A stretch of DNA of 64,000 nt from Gemmatimonadaceae bacterium (GCA_011525845.1 WYBP01000004.1:51492-115491); one strand, 5' to 3'; counted from the first letter of the stretch, positions 27,819-39,060 are shown. Notes: generated from the letters alone by a model not told the origin. A program made the numbers and translations.

Positions 27819-29611
27819 CCGCACCTTCCGGACCGCCGCTCCGCACCTCGCTCCGCAGCCACATGGGGGGCGCGCTCCGCCGTCGCGACGCCGGGACCGT
27901 CGTCACGCTTGGCGGGTGGGTGCATCGGTCGCGCGACCTTGGCGGACTCGTCTTCCTCGACCTCCGCGACCGGGAAGGCGTCGTGCAGGTCTCGTTCAAT
28001 CCGGAGTGGACCTCCGCCGACGTGATCGCCCAGGCGGCGGACGTCGGGGTCGAGAGCGTCGTGATGGTGGAGGGCGTCGTCGCCGAGCGTCCCGTCGAGA
28101 TGCGCAACAAGGACCTGGGCACCGGCGAGATCGAGGTGCGCGCGACCGCCATCCGCGTCGTCGGCCCCGCCACGACGCCGGCGATCCCCGTGGCACCCGC
28201 GAAGGACGGGAAGCCGCCGGCCGAGGAGCTGCGACTGCGCCACCGCGTGCTCGACCTCCGACGGCCGGAGCTCGCGCGCAACCTCCAGCTGCGGCATCGC
28301 CTGATGCAGGTCACCCGCGGCTACCTGAACGACGAGGGGTACCTCGAGATCGAGACCCCGATCCTCACCAAGCCGACGCCCGAGGGCGCGCGCGACTTCC
28401 TCGTGCCCAGCCGGATGCACCCCGGCGAGTTCTTCGCGCTCCCGCAGTCCCCGCAGATCTACAAGCAGCTCTTCATGTGCTGCGGCCTCGACCGCTACTA
28501 CCAGATCGCGCGCTGCTTCCGCGACGAGGACCTCCGGGCGGACCGGCAGCTCGAGTTCACGCAGATCGACATCGAGGCCTCGTTCATCGGGCGCGAGGAC
28601 ATCCTGGCGATGGCGGAGGGGCTGGTCGCCGCGCTCTGGCTCGAGGCGGGGCACGCCGTGGAACTCCCCTTCCCGCGGATGACGTACGCGGAGGCGATGG
28701 AGCGCTTCGGCTGCGACCGCCCCGACCTCCGCTACGACCTTGAGATCACCGACCTGACCTCGGCGTTCGGGCGGAGCGAGTCGGCGATCATCCAGCAGGC
28801 GCTGGCCGCGGGCGGACGGGTGCGCGGCATCCGCGTGCCGGGCGCCGCCGGGTGGAGCCGCAAGCAGGTGGACGAGCTCGAGGCCATCGCGAAGGGGGCG
28901 GGGGCCGGAGGCCTGGTGCGGCTCAAGCAGGTGGACGGCAAGGTGGAGGGACCGCTCGCGAAGTTCCTCGACGAGGGCGCGCAGCGCGCGCTCGGCCTGG
29001 CGGATGGCGAGCTGCTGCTCGCGGTCGCGGGCCCGGACCGCGTCTCCAGTCCCGCGCTCGACCGCGTGCGCCAGGAGTGCGCCGAGCGACTCGGCCTCGT
29101 GGATGACGGCGTCCGCCGCTTCCTCTGGGTGCTCGACTTCCCGATGTTCCTGCAGGATCCCGACTCGGGCGCACTCGCCGCGGTGCACCATCCGTTCACC
29201 GCGCCGAACGCGGAGGACATGGCGGCGCATCCCGGCGACCCGTCGCGGTGGCGCGCGCTGGCCTACGATTGCGTGCTGAACGGCATGGAACTCGGGGGCG
29301 GGAGCATCCGCACCAGCGACCCGGCGGTGCAGTCGCGGATGTTCACGCTGCTCGGCATCCCGGACGCGGCCGAGCAGGAGCGGCGCTTCGGCTTCCTCCT
29401 GGAAGGGCTCCGCGCCGGCGCGCCGCCGCACGGCGGGATCGCGTTCGGGTTCGACCGGATCGCCATGCTGCTCGCGGGCGCCGCGTCGTTGCGCGACGTG
29501 ATCGCCTTCCCCAAGACGACCGCTGCACGGGCACTGTTCGAGGGCGCGCCCTCGCGCGTGCCGGACGAGGACCTGAAGGAACTGCACCTCCGCACGAGGG
29601 ATCCCGAATGA
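27815..29611 (+). CDS. aspS: Aspartyl-tRNA synthetase AspS
   Basis: Class IIb synthetase charging tRNA-Asp. The 598-residue protein has an N-terminal OB anticodon-binding domain (LGGWVHRSRDLGGLVFLDLRDREGVVQV), motif 2 FRDEDLRADRQLEFTQID, a GAD insertion (about 290-420, typical of bacteria) and motif 3 HGGIAFGFDRIAMLL. The C-terminal motif reads AFPKTTAARALFEGAPS. His in WVHR is seen in several AspRSs that also charge tRNA-Asn, so it may be non-discriminating; this is a hint only. GTG start, GTGA overlap with vanZ. Confidence 0.96.
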   Translation: MTAPSGPPLRTSLRSHMGGALRRRDAGTVVTLGGWVHRSRDLGGLVFLDLRDREGVVQVSFNPEWTSADVIAQAADVGVESVVMVEGVVAERPVEMRNKDLGTGEIEVRATAIRVVGPATTPAIPVAPAKDGKPPAEELRLRHRVLDLRRPELARNLQLRHRLMQVTRGYLNDEGYLEIETPILTKPTPEGARDFLVPSRMHPGEFFALPQSPQIYKQLFMCCGLDRYYQIARCFRDEDLRADRQLEFTQIDIEASFIGREDILAMAEGLVAALWLEAGHAVELPFPRMTYAEAMERFGCDRPDLRYDLEITDLTSAFGRSESAIIQQALAAGGRVRGIRVPGAAGWSRKQVDELEAIAKGAGAGGLVRLKQVDGKVEGPLAKFLDEGAQRALGLADGELLLAVAGPDRVSSPALDRVRQECAERLGLVDDGVRRFLWVLDFPMFLQDPDSGALAAVHHPFTAPNAEDMAAHPGDPSRWRALAYDCVLNGMELGGGSIRTSDPAVQSRMFTLLGIPDAAEQERRFGFLLEGLRAGAPPHGGIAFGFDRIAMLLAGAASLRDVIAFPKTTAARALFEGAPSRVPDEDLKELHLRTRDPE

Positions 29612-30570
29612 CCGACGGCACCGTGACCGGCGACACCACCACCGTGAAGCTCTCCACCGAGGGCGCGGACCTGCTCTCGCTCGCCGGGGCGGGGGACGCG
29701 AACCTCGCGGAGCTGCAGAAGCTCTTCCCCGTGCGGGTGACGCTGCGCGGGGAGGCGATGGTCATCACCGGCACCGCCGAGGCGGTGGAGAAGGCCGGCG
29801 TCGTGGCCACGCGGATGATCGACCAGGCCAAGCAGCGGCTCCCGCTCGACCCCGACGACGTGCTGCGCTTCTCGATGGAGGGTCCCGCACGCGACAACGG
29901 GACGCCCGGTCGCATCGTGCTCCCCGGGGCGCGGAAGATCATCCAGCCCAAGACGCAGGGGCAGGGCGAGTACATGCAGCTGATGCTCGACAACGAGATC
30001 GTGATCGGCATCGGGCCCGCGGGCACGGGCAAGACCTACCTCGCCGTGGCCGCGGCGGTGGACGCGCTCGCCCGCAAGAAGGTGCGCAAGATCGTGCTCG
30101 CGCGCCCCGCGGTGGAGGCGGGCGAGTCGCTCGGCTTCCTCCCGGGGGACATGCAGGCCAAGGTCGACCCCTACCTGCGGCCGCTGTACGACGCGCTCGA
30201 CGACCTGATGCCCCCCGAGCGGGTGGCGCGCGCGCTGGAGACGCGGGTGATCGAGATCGCCCCGCTCGCCTACATGCGCGGCCGCACGCTGGCGGATGCG
30301 TTCGTCATCCTGGACGAGGCGCAGAACGCGACCACCTCCCAGATGAAGATGTTCCTCACCCGCCTCGGGCTGAACTCGCGCGCGGTGATCACGGGGGACA
30401 AGACCCAGATCGACCTGCCGAAGCGCGAGGAGAGCGGGCTCCTGCAGGTGGAGCGGATCCTGGTGGGGATCGAGGGCATCGGCTTCCACTACTTCACCGA
30501 CGTGGACGTGGTGCGTCACCGGCTCGTCCGCGACATCGTGAAGGCGTACGCGCAGGACGCGGGCGCGTGA
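29608..30570 (+). CDS. phoH: PhoH family ATPase
   Basis: A 320-residue PhoH/PhoL protein: an N-terminal KH-like region (about 20-90) and a P-loop ATPase with Walker A IGPAGTGKTYLA near residue 137 and Walker B DAFVILDEAQN. Also seen are PKTQGQGEYMQLM and GLNSRAVITGDKTQIDLP. It is linked to RNA metabolism and next to ybeY in many genomes, as here. The ATG overlaps the aspS stop (ATGA); the open frame upstream is within aspS. Confidence 0.95.
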   Translation: MTDGTVTGDTTTVKLSTEGADLLSLAGAGDANLAELQKLFPVRVTLRGEAMVITGTAEAVEKAGVVATRMIDQAKQRLPLDPDDVLRFSMEGPARDNGTPGRIVLPGARKIIQPKTQGQGEYMQLMLDNEIVIGIGPAGTGKTYLAVAAAVDALARKKVRKIVLARPAVEAGESLGFLPGDMQAKVDPYLRPLYDALDDLMPPERVARALETRVIEIAPLAYMRGRTLADAFVILDEAQNATTSQMKMFLTRLGLNSRAVITGDKTQIDLPKREESGLLQVERILVGIEGIGFHYFTDVDVVRHRLVRDIVKAYAQDAGA

Positions 30571-31046
30571 CACCCCGCACCGCGTCCCGTGCCGCACGGG
30601 GCACGCCGCACGTCGCGGTGAGCGCGGAGGGCGTCCGGTCGCCGGTCGCCCGCGCGCGGCTCGCCGCGGCGGCGGCGCACGTGCTGCGGGCCGAGGGCGC
30701 GGGGCGCGCGATGCTCTCGCTCACGCTGCTCACCGCCCCGCGGATGGCCCGGATGAACCGTGAGCACCTGGGGCATGCCGGCGCGACCGACGTCATCGCC
30801 TTCGGCTTCCGCGACCCGTTCGGTGCAGTGATCGGCGACGTCTATCTCTGTCCCGCGGTGGCCTCGGTGAACGCGCGCCGCTTCAAGGTGCCCGTGCGCG
30901 AGGAGGTGCTGCGGCTGGTGGTGCACGGCACGCTGCACGTGCTCGGGCATGACCATCCGGCGGGCGAGGCGCGCACCGCGTCGCCGATGTGGCGACGGCA
31001 GGAGCGCCTGCTGCAGCAGGTGTTGCGACAGGTGCAGGGCGCGTGA
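30567..31046 (+). CDS. ybeY: Endoribonuclease YbeY
   Basis: Metal-dependent RNase in 16S rRNA 3'-end maturation and ribosome quality control. The 159-residue protein has the zinc site HGTLHVLGHDH near residue 117 and the family lead-in NREHLGHAGATDVIAFGF. The first 35 residues are low-complexity. GTG start in a GTGA overlap with phoH. The phoH-ybeY-CBS protein order is conserved across bacteria. Confidence 0.95.
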   Translation: MTPRTASRAARGTPHVAVSAEGVRSPVARARLAAAAAHVLRAEGAGRAMLSLTLLTAPRMARMNREHLGHAGATDVIAFGFRDPFGAVIGDVYLCPAVASVNARRFKVPVREEVLRLVVHGTLHVLGHDHPAGEARTASPMWRRQERLLQQVLRQVQGA

Positions 31047-32290
31047 GCCTGCTCGCAGCCGCCTTCGCGCTGGTCGCCGCCCTGGTGGCGGCGCTTGGTG
31101 CGTTCGCCGACGGCGCGCTGCTCGGCCTCGACGAGGACGACCAGCCGGCCGACCCGCGCGTGGCGGCACTGCTCGCCCGGCGCGAGCGCGCCCACCGGGC
31201 GCTCGCCTTCGGACGGATCATCGCGCAGCTCCTCGCCGGGGCCGCGACCTCCGTCGCGCTCCTCGTGAGCGGGTGGGTGCCGGCCACGCTGCTCGCACCC
31301 GTGGTGGTGCTGGCGGGGATCGCGGTGGTGGTGGTCACCGAGGTCGGCACCCGCGCGGCCGGGGACGCGGCCGGCGCCCGCGGGCTCTCGGCGGTGCTGC
31401 CCGTCGTCGAGGCGGTCGAGGTGCTCTTCGCGCCCGTCGTCGTGTTCGGGAGCTGGGCCGACGCCCTGCTGCACCGGATCCTCCCGCCGCCGCCGCTCGA
31501 CGATGACGACCGCGAGGACGCGGTGGAGCGGTTCCGCGAGGTGGTGGCCGCCGAGGCGGACGTCGAGGAGGAGGGGGAGGTGCTGCTGCACGGGGTCTTC
31601 TCCCTTGGCGACACGCAGGTGCACGAGATCATGGTCCCGCGCGTGGACATCGTGGGCATCGAGCAGGACACGCCCTGGTCGCAGGTGGCGGACCGCGTGC
31701 GCAGCGCGCGGCACGCGCGCCTCGTGGTGTACGACGGCACCCTCGACGAGGTGGTCGGGATCCTCTACGCCAAGGACCTGCTCCCGGCACTCCTGCGGGA
31801 GGAGGAGCCCGCGGGCGGGTGGCGCTCGCTCGTCCGGCCCGCGCTCTTCATCCCGTCGAGCAAGAGCGTGGAGAAGCAGCTGCGGGAGTTCCGCTCGTCG
31901 CGCCGCCACATCGCGATCGTCGTGGACGAGTTCGGCGGCACGGCGGGCCTGGTGACGCTCGAGGATGCGCTCGAGCTGATCGTGGGCGACATCCAGGACG
32001 AGGGGGACGTGGAGATCCCCGAGGTGGAGCGCGGCGAGGGAGGGCGGCTCTGGGTCGCGGCGAGCGTGACGCTCGACGTGCTCTCCGACCTCACCGGCGA
32101 GGACGTGACGCGCGGGGACGTGACGACCGTCGGCGGGCTCGTGATGGAGCTCCTCGGCCGCGTGCCGCGTGCCGGCGAGTCGCTCCTGCTCGGCACGCAC
32201 CGGCTCGTGGTCGAGCGCGTGGTGCGCCGGCGGATCGAGCGCGTCTACCTCGAGCCGCTCGCCGTGGCCTCGGTGGGGGAGGACGAATGA
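31043..32290 (+). CDS. CNNM/HlyC-CorC family membrane protein with CBS pair
   Basis: A 415-residue protein: an N-terminal DUF21-type membrane region (about 1-140), a CBS pair (VHEIMVPRVDIVGIEQDT through SRRHIAIVVDEFGGTAGLVTLEDALELIVGDI, about 195-315) and a C-terminal CorC_HlyC domain (about 330-405). Such proteins are linked to Mg2+/Co2+ efflux. The membrane region is degenerate and Ala/Val-rich. GTG start, GTGA overlap with ybeY, ATGA with its shorter paralogue downstream. Confidence 0.88.
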   Translation: MSLLAAAFALVAALVAALGAFADGALLGLDEDDQPADPRVAALLARRERAHRALAFGRIIAQLLAGAATSVALLVSGWVPATLLAPVVVLAGIAVVVVTEVGTRAAGDAAGARGLSAVLPVVEAVEVLFAPVVVFGSWADALLHRILPPPPLDDDDREDAVERFREVVAAEADVEEEGEVLLHGVFSLGDTQVHEIMVPRVDIVGIEQDTPWSQVADRVRSARHARLVVYDGTLDEVVGILYAKDLLPALLREEEPAGGWRSLVRPALFIPSSKSVEKQLREFRSSRRHIAIVVDEFGGTAGLVTLEDALELIVGDIQDEGDVEIPEVERGEGGRLWVAASVTLDVLSDLTGEDVTRGDVTTVGGLVMELLGRVPRAGESLLLGTHRLVVERVVRRRIERVYLEPLAVASVGEDE

Positions 32291-33249
32291 GCACCCTGCT
32301 GATCACGGTGCTCCTGGTGGCGGTGGCCGGGGTGCTCACCGGCGCGGCCACCGCGCTCCGGTCCGTGAGCCGGATCTGGCTCCGCCACTGGGCGGAACGG
32401 CGGCTCGCGGGTGCCGGCACGGCGCAGCTCTACCTCGAGCGCCCGCAGCGCCTCCTGCTCGCCGCGAGTACCGGCATCGCGGGCACCGTCTTCGCACTGG
32501 GCGCGATGATCGGGCTGCAGGTGGGCGACCGTCCGGGATCGCTGACGCAGTCGCTCGTGCTCAGCGCTCTCCTCCTGCTCGTGCTGGGGCAGCTCGTCCC
32601 GCGGGCCGTGGCGCGCCGCTGGCCGGCGGAGACGCTCCCCTGGCTGCTTCCCCCGCTGCGCGCGGTGGAGCGCCTCAACGCGCCCCTCGCGACGCTCGCC
32701 ACGCGGATCGTGCGGCGCTGGGTGGGGGGCGAGGAGGCATCGGCCCAGAGTGCCCACGAGTCGCTCGAGGACCTCCTGCGCGAGGGGGAGATCGAGGGCG
32801 TGGGGGCCGCGGGGGAGCGCGCGATCATCAGCGGCGTGGTGGAGTTCGGCACCACGAAGGTGCGCGAGGTGATGACGCCGCGGTCCGAGATCGTCGCGGT
32901 CGAGCGGGGCGCCTCCGCGGCCGAGGTGGTGCGCATCGTGGCCCAGTCGAAGGTGAGCCGACTCCCCGTGTACGCGCGCACCATCGACCACATCGAGGGG
33001 ATGCTCACCAGCTGGGACGTGATCGCGCGTCCCGAGGCACCCCTGGTCACGCCGCGCCCCGTGGCATTCGCCTCGCCGGATGAGCCCTGCCACTCGCTGA
33101 TGACGCGCATGCTCCGCGAGCGGCGCCACATCGCCATCGTGCGCGGCACCGCCGGCGAGACGCTCGGCCTGGTCACGCTCGAGAACCTGGTCGAGGAGTT
33201 CGTGGGGGACATCCACGACGAGCACGACGACGTGCAGGTGGAGCGGTGA
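32287..33249 (+). CDS. Second CNNM-type CBS membrane protein, lacking the CorC_HlyC domain
   Basis: A 320-residue paralogue of the previous protein: N-terminal DUF21-like membrane region (about 1-140) and a CBS pair (VREVMTPRSEIVAVERG through RRHIAIVRGTAGETLGLVTLENLVEEFVGDIHDEHD). It stops right after the CBS pair, so the C-terminal CorC_HlyC domain is missing. The two may form a hetero-oligomer; their genes overlap (ATGA). The meaB GTG overlaps its stop. Confidence 0.87.
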   Translation: MSTLLITVLLVAVAGVLTGAATALRSVSRIWLRHWAERRLAGAGTAQLYLERPQRLLLAASTGIAGTVFALGAMIGLQVGDRPGSLTQSLVLSALLLLVLGQLVPRAVARRWPAETLPWLLPPLRAVERLNAPLATLATRIVRRWVGGEEASAQSAHESLEDLLREGEIEGVGAAGERAIISGVVEFGTTKVREVMTPRSEIVAVERGASAAEVVRIVAQSKVSRLPVYARTIDHIEGMLTSWDVIARPEAPLVTPRPVAFASPDEPCHSLMTRMLRERRHIAIVRGTAGETLGLVTLENLVEEFVGDIHDEHDDVQVER

Positions 33250-34342
33250 CCGCGTTCGCGATCCCGTCCTCCGCGCCACCGGCGCTCCGGGCGCTGGCCG
33301 CGGACTTCGCGGCGGGGCGGAAGGCGGCGCTCGCGCGCGCGGTGAGCATCGTGGAGGACCATCGGCCGGGACACGAGCTGCTGCTCGCCGCCTGCCACCC
33401 GCTGCTCGGCCGCGCGCGCCGCATCGGGATCACGGGCCCGCCGGGGGCGGGGAAGAGCACGCTCACGAACCTCCTCGCCGAGGCGTACCTCGCGGAGGGG
33501 ATGCGCGTGGGGGTCGTGGCGGTGGACCCCACCTCGCCCTTCACCGGGGGCGCGCTCCTCGGCGACCGCGTGCGGATGGAGCGCGTGGCGCTCCACGAGA
33601 ACGTCTTCATCCGCTCCATGGCCACGCGCGGCTCGCTGGGCGGATTGGCGGCGACCACGCGCGAGGTCTGTGACGTGCTCGATGCGTTCGGGATCGACCG
33701 CATCCTCGTCGAGACCGTCGGGGTGGGGCAGAGCGAGCTCGACATCGCGCGCCTCGCGGACACGAGCGTCGTGGTGCTCGTGCCCGAGTCGGGGGACTCG
33801 ATCCAGACCCTGAAGGCCGGCGTGATGGAGATCGCCGACCTCTTCGTCGTGAACAAGGCGGACCGGCCCGGCGCCGACCGCCTGCGCAACGACATCGAGC
33901 TCATGCTCGGGCTGCGCTCCGGGGCGACGATGAAGAACGTGCCGGCGCACCACGGGGTGGACCTCAAGCGCGTGAACCCCGCGCGCGTCGCGCGCGAGGA
34001 AGCGGCGCGCGACGACGCGGACCGCTGGACCCCGTCCGTGCTGCGCACCGTCGGGTCCACCGGCGAGGGGATCCCGGAACTCCTCGCGGCCCTCGAGCGT
34101 CATTTCGGGTATCTTGAGCGGAGCGGCGCGCTGCAGGAACGGCGGCGCGCCCGGCTCCGCGAGCGGGTGATGGCGATGGTGGAAGGACGCGTGCGCCGGC
34201 GCCTCTGGAGCGACGCGGCGACGCTGGAGTGGCTGGAGGGGCGGCTCCCCGCGCTCGAGCGCGGCGAGACGACGCCGCTGGCCGAGGCCGATGCGCTGCT
34301 CGTGCGCAGCGTCGCGGCAGGAACTCTCACAGGGAACCCACG

Positions 34343-34346
<4 letters not shown>
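33246..34346 (+). CDS. meaB: MeaB/ArgK-type GTPase, methylmalonyl-CoA mutase chaperone
   Basis: G3E-family GTPase that loads and protects the B12 cofactor of methylmalonyl-CoA mutase. The 366-residue protein has the P-loop [15 protein letters not shown] near residue 64, [33 protein letters not shown] and NKAD. A C-terminal helical arm follows ([14 protein letters not shown]). GTG start. It overlaps the mutase large-subunit gene by 4 bases, which supports the chaperone role. Confidence 0.95.
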
Positions 34347-36037
<1,691 letters not shown>

Positions 36038-36052
36038 ATCGGCTCTACCTGC

Positions 36053-36089
36053 AGAGGTGAGATGGGAGAGGGGAGAGGGGAGAAGGGGA
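36053..36089. repeat. Purine-rich GATGGGAGAGGGGAG-type tract
   Basis: A G/A-rich run with repeated GGGAGAG units, just after the mutase stop and across the methyltransferase start. A closely similar tract lies in reverse orientation at 51891-51923, suggesting a dispersed intergenic repeat. Confidence 0.6.
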
Positions 36090-36898
36090 CGCAGCGGGGT
36101 GTGGTCGGGCGTCGCCGTTCGGCTGCCCATCCCCGCTCACTCCCCCGAACCGACGTCGACTGGTGGAAGCATTACTTCGACGCCGGATACGAGCGCGAGT
36201 ATGAACCGCTCTTCGACCTCGTCGAGGACCGGCGCCAGGTGGCCCGGATCGTCGAGCTGCTCGAGCTCCCGGCCGGCAGCCGCGTGCTCGACCTCGCCTG
36301 CGGCCAGGGGCGGCACGCGCACCTCCTCGCCGAGGCCGGGTTCAACGTCGACGGCCTGGACCTCTCCCCCTACCTGATCGCGCGGGCCAAGGAGCGCGGG
36401 ACGGGGAGGACGCTGCGCTACCGGCGCGGCGACATGCGGAAGCTCCCCGCGACGTGGAGTGGGCGGTTCGACGCGGTGGTGAACCTCTTCACGAGCTTCG
36501 GCTTCTTCGCCGACGCGCGCGACGACGCTCGGGTGCTCCGCGAGTGCGCGCGGGTGCTCAAGCCGGGGGGCGTGATGCTCTGGCAGGGCGGGAGCCGCGA
36601 CGGCGTGATGGCGCGCTTCCTGGCCAGCGACTGGTGGACCACGCGCGACGGGACGATGATCGCGCAGGACCGGTCGTTCGATCCGCTCACCGGGTTCCTG
36701 ACGATCACCTCGGTCTGGCAGCGGAAGAGTGCCGTGGAGCGGCGCGAGCATCGGATCCGCCTCTACACCGCCTCCCGGATGGCGGAACTGATGCTCGAGG
36801 CCGGGCTGGTGGTGGAGCAGGCGTGGGAGTCGTTCACCGATCGGCCGCTCTCACGGCGTTCGAGCGAGATGCTCCTCGTCGCGCGCCGGGAACGCTAG
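36062..36898 (+). CDS. Class I SAM-dependent methyltransferase
   Basis: A 278-residue protein with a standard SAM-binding fold: motif I SRVLDLACGQGRHAHLLAEAG near residue 78, LDLSPYLIARAKERG, and RVLKPGGVMLWQGG. The substrate is unknown; it looks like a small-molecule methyltransferase. The ATG at 36062 has GAGGTG just upstream but lies inside a purine-rich repeat, and its first residues are low-complexity. A GTG at 36101 is the alternative start; the conserved part begins DVDWWKHYFDAGYE. Its stop and that of the facing M48 gene share the bases CTAG. Confidence 0.87.
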   Translation: MGEGRGEKGTQRGVVGRRRSAAHPRSLPRTDVDWWKHYFDAGYEREYEPLFDLVEDRRQVARIVELLELPAGSRVLDLACGQGRHAHLLAEAGFNVDGLDLSPYLIARAKERGTGRTLRYRRGDMRKLPATWSGRFDAVVNLFTSFGFFADARDDARVLRECARVLKPGGVMLWQGGSRDGVMARFLASDWWTTRDGTMIAQDRSFDPLTGFLTITSVWQRKSAVERREHRIRLYTASRMAELMLEAGLVVEQAWESFTDRPLSRRSSEMLLVARRER

Positions 36899-37998
36899 CC
36901 GCAGGGTGCGGTGAGCGCGCGCCACTCGGCCGCCGAGAGCAGCGGCGGGTCCGTGTCCCGGGCGGCGCGCGACGCCAGGTCGAGTCGTGCGAGCCGTTCC
37001 GCGCTGCTCGGGTGCGTGGAGAGGTAGCGGAGCATCGGTCCGGATCCATTCCCCCGGTCGAGCCGCGCGAGGAAGCTCCCGAGGCCGCCCGGCGAGACGC
37101 CCGCGGCCTCGAGCATGAGGAGCCCTTCCGTGTCCGCGTCCTCCTCGTCGCCGCGCTGGTAGCGCAGCGAGCCGAGCGAGAGCGCCACGTCGGTCGCGGT
37201 GCTCGCGATGCCCGCGTCGCCGACGACGACCGCCGCGAGCAGCCGGAGTGGGATCTCCCGCAGCACCGACCTGGTCCCGTGCTGCCGCACCACGTGCTGC
37301 ACCTCGTGGGCGAGCACGCCCGCGACCTCCTCGGGCGATTCCGCCTTCGCCAGCAGCCCGTGGAAGACGACCAGCTGTCCGCCCGGTGCGGCGAGCGCGT
37401 TCACGGTCGGATCGGCGAGGATCGTCACTGTGTAGGTGTACCGGCCCCCCCGGCCGTCGGCGGTGAGGCGCTCGATGATCCGCTCCATCGCCTCCTGGCG
37501 CCCCGCGCCGCGGCAGACGCCGCCCGCCGTGAGCGTACGGACGGTCTGCTGCCCGATCGACTCCTCCCACTCGACGGGCACCCGCGCGGCCACGCGCCCG
37601 GCGAGCGCCGGGATGCCCCAGACGTAGACCGCGCCGAGCCCGGTCACCACCGCCACGATGAGCGGCAGGTACCGCCAGAACGGACGCTTCGCGGAACCGG
37701 CGACCCGGCGCCGGAGGTGCGCCTCCATCGCGGCGCGGAAGGCGGGGTCGTCCACGACGATCGATGCGCCGTCGTCGGGGCCGCGCGCCACCCGCACCGG
37801 ATCCCCGGCGCCGCCGCCATCGAGGACGCCGACCTGGTCGTAGGGCCAGCGCACCTCGCCCACCTCGGCGCCCAGCACGCGGACGGCGCCGCGGTCGAGG
37901 AGCACCACCACATCGTGGCGCGTCGCGGTGACCCCGTCATAGAACGCGCCGCGCCATTCGCCCAGGCCGCCGGTGGTCGCCACCTCGCGCGCACTCAC
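36895..37998 (-). CDS. M48-family zinc metallopeptidase, membrane-anchored
   Basis: A 367-residue protein from a GTG in a GTGA overlap with the DUF898 gene. Residues about 1-110 are a cytoplasmic-type beta-rich part, followed by one membrane segment (YLPLIVAVVTGLGAVYVWGI). The M48 domain has the zinc site GVLAHEVQHVVRQHG near residue 228, the downstream Glu in DEEDADTEGLLML, and STHPSSAERLARL. HtpX/Oma1-like peptidases of this kind act on membrane or secreted proteins. The pairing with DUF898 occurs in other bacteria. A much longer upstream frame is open but non-coding. Confidence 0.9.
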   Translation of the reverse strand: MSAREVATTGGLGEWRGAFYDGVTATRHDVVVLLDRGAVRVLGAEVGEVRWPYDQVGVLDGGGAGDPVRVARGPDDGASIVVDDPAFRAAMEAHLRRRVAGSAKRPFWRYLPLIVAVVTGLGAVYVWGIPALAGRVAARVPVEWEESIGQQTVRTLTAGGVCRGAGRQEAMERIIERLTADGRGGRYTYTVTILADPTVNALAAPGGQLVVFHGLLAKAESPEEVAGVLAHEVQHVVRQHGTRSVLREIPLRLLAAVVVGDAGIASTATDVALSLGSLRYQRGDEEDADTEGLLMLEAAGVSPGGLGSFLARLDRGNGSGPMLRYLSTHPSSAERLARLDLASRAARDTDPPLLSAAEWRALTAPCG

Positions 37999-39035
37999 AG
38001 GCCGAAGAAGTCCGCGCCCACGAGGTCCACGTCGAGCAGCTCGGCCATCTCCTCGCCCGTGGCGGGGGAGGCCTTGGCATCCTGCACCACCGTCTCGAAG
38101 CCCGCGTCGCCGACGAGGGCGAGGTTCTCCGCGTGGAACCGGATGGTGCGCACCTGCACCCAGGGCGCCGCGATGCCGAGCGTGACGATCAGCAGCAGGA
38201 TGTTCGTGATCTGCAGCCCGGCGAGCGCGCCGCCGGTGACGGTCGACCGGAAGCGCGCGGCGCCGAACGCGGTGTGCTCCCAGTAGTAGCGATGCCGGAA
38301 CGCCGCGTACCAGAACCCGTGGAGGCCGAGGGTCGGGAGCCAGAGCAGGAGATTCAGCACGTGGCGGCCGAGGAGGTCCGCGCCCTTCCCGTCGAACGCG
38401 AAGCGCGCGTGGCCGAAGTGGGTGTCGTCCACGAAGAAGCGCCGCACGTTCGCGTGGAAGTACGGGTAGTAGAGGCCCAGGGTGACGATCGAGAGGAGCG
38501 CCCCCGGCACGTAGACGCCGAGGAAGTCCGAGGCGGACCCGCGGAAGGAGAACCGGATCCCGCGCCACGAGGTGCGGCTGAGGCGGTACTTCCGGCTCCC
38601 GACCAGGGCGAAGGGGAGGAGCACGAAGACCAGGAGGGCGTAGAAGGTCAGGACCGCCAGGCTCTGGTGCGCGTAGATCGCCACCACGACCGCCGCGGCG
38701 CCGATCGCGATGACGAGGCCGATCGCCTTCAGGTATCCCCGGAACGTCTCCGCCCCGGTGCCGTGATAGGTGAACCGGTCCCCCGCGAAGGCGGTCTGCC
38801 CGTAGAGGTAGCGCCGCACCTCCGCACGCCCCCAGAACGCGTAGATCCCGAGCGTGAGCAGCGTGAGGAAGAAGTTCTTGAGGTGGATGACGAACAGGTC
38901 CTCGCCATCGCCGGTGAAAGCCGGGCGGTACGACGCGGGTGCGTCCACGGGAGCCTCGGTCGGGTGCAGCAGGGTGGGACTGCCTGACACGGGTCGCCCC
39001 AACGATGGGGGCGGGATGGCCGCACGCAAGAGCAC
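37995..39035 (-). CDS. DUF898 (YjgN-type) integral membrane protein
   Basis: A 346-residue polytopic membrane protein with repeated YjgN-family motifs: IHLKNFFLTLLTLGIYAFWGRAEVRRYLY near residue 49 and similar TLGLYYPYFHANVRRFF and TLGLHGFWYAAFRHRYY. The three repeats suggest internal duplication. Function is unknown in the family. The GTG at 39035 has AGGGGAG five bases upstream; GTGs at 38990 and 38948 are possible. It precedes the M48 peptidase and is divergent from the B12-binding mutase gene. Confidence 0.85.
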   Translation of the reverse strand: MLLRAAIPPPSLGRPVSGSPTLLHPTEAPVDAPASYRPAFTGDGEDLFVIHLKNFFLTLLTLGIYAFWGRAEVRRYLYGQTAFAGDRFTYHGTGAETFRGYLKAIGLVIAIGAAAVVVAIYAHQSLAVLTFYALLVFVLLPFALVGSRKYRLSRTSWRGIRFSFRGSASDFLGVYVPGALLSIVTLGLYYPYFHANVRRFFVDDTHFGHARFAFDGKGADLLGRHVLNLLLWLPTLGLHGFWYAAFRHRYYWEHTAFGAARFRSTVTGGALAGLQITNILLLIVTLGIAAPWVQVRTIRFHAENLALVGDAGFETVVQDAKASPATGEEMAELLDVDLVGADFFGL

Positions 39036-39060
39036 GCTCGCTCCCCTTGCGCCCTCCGAC

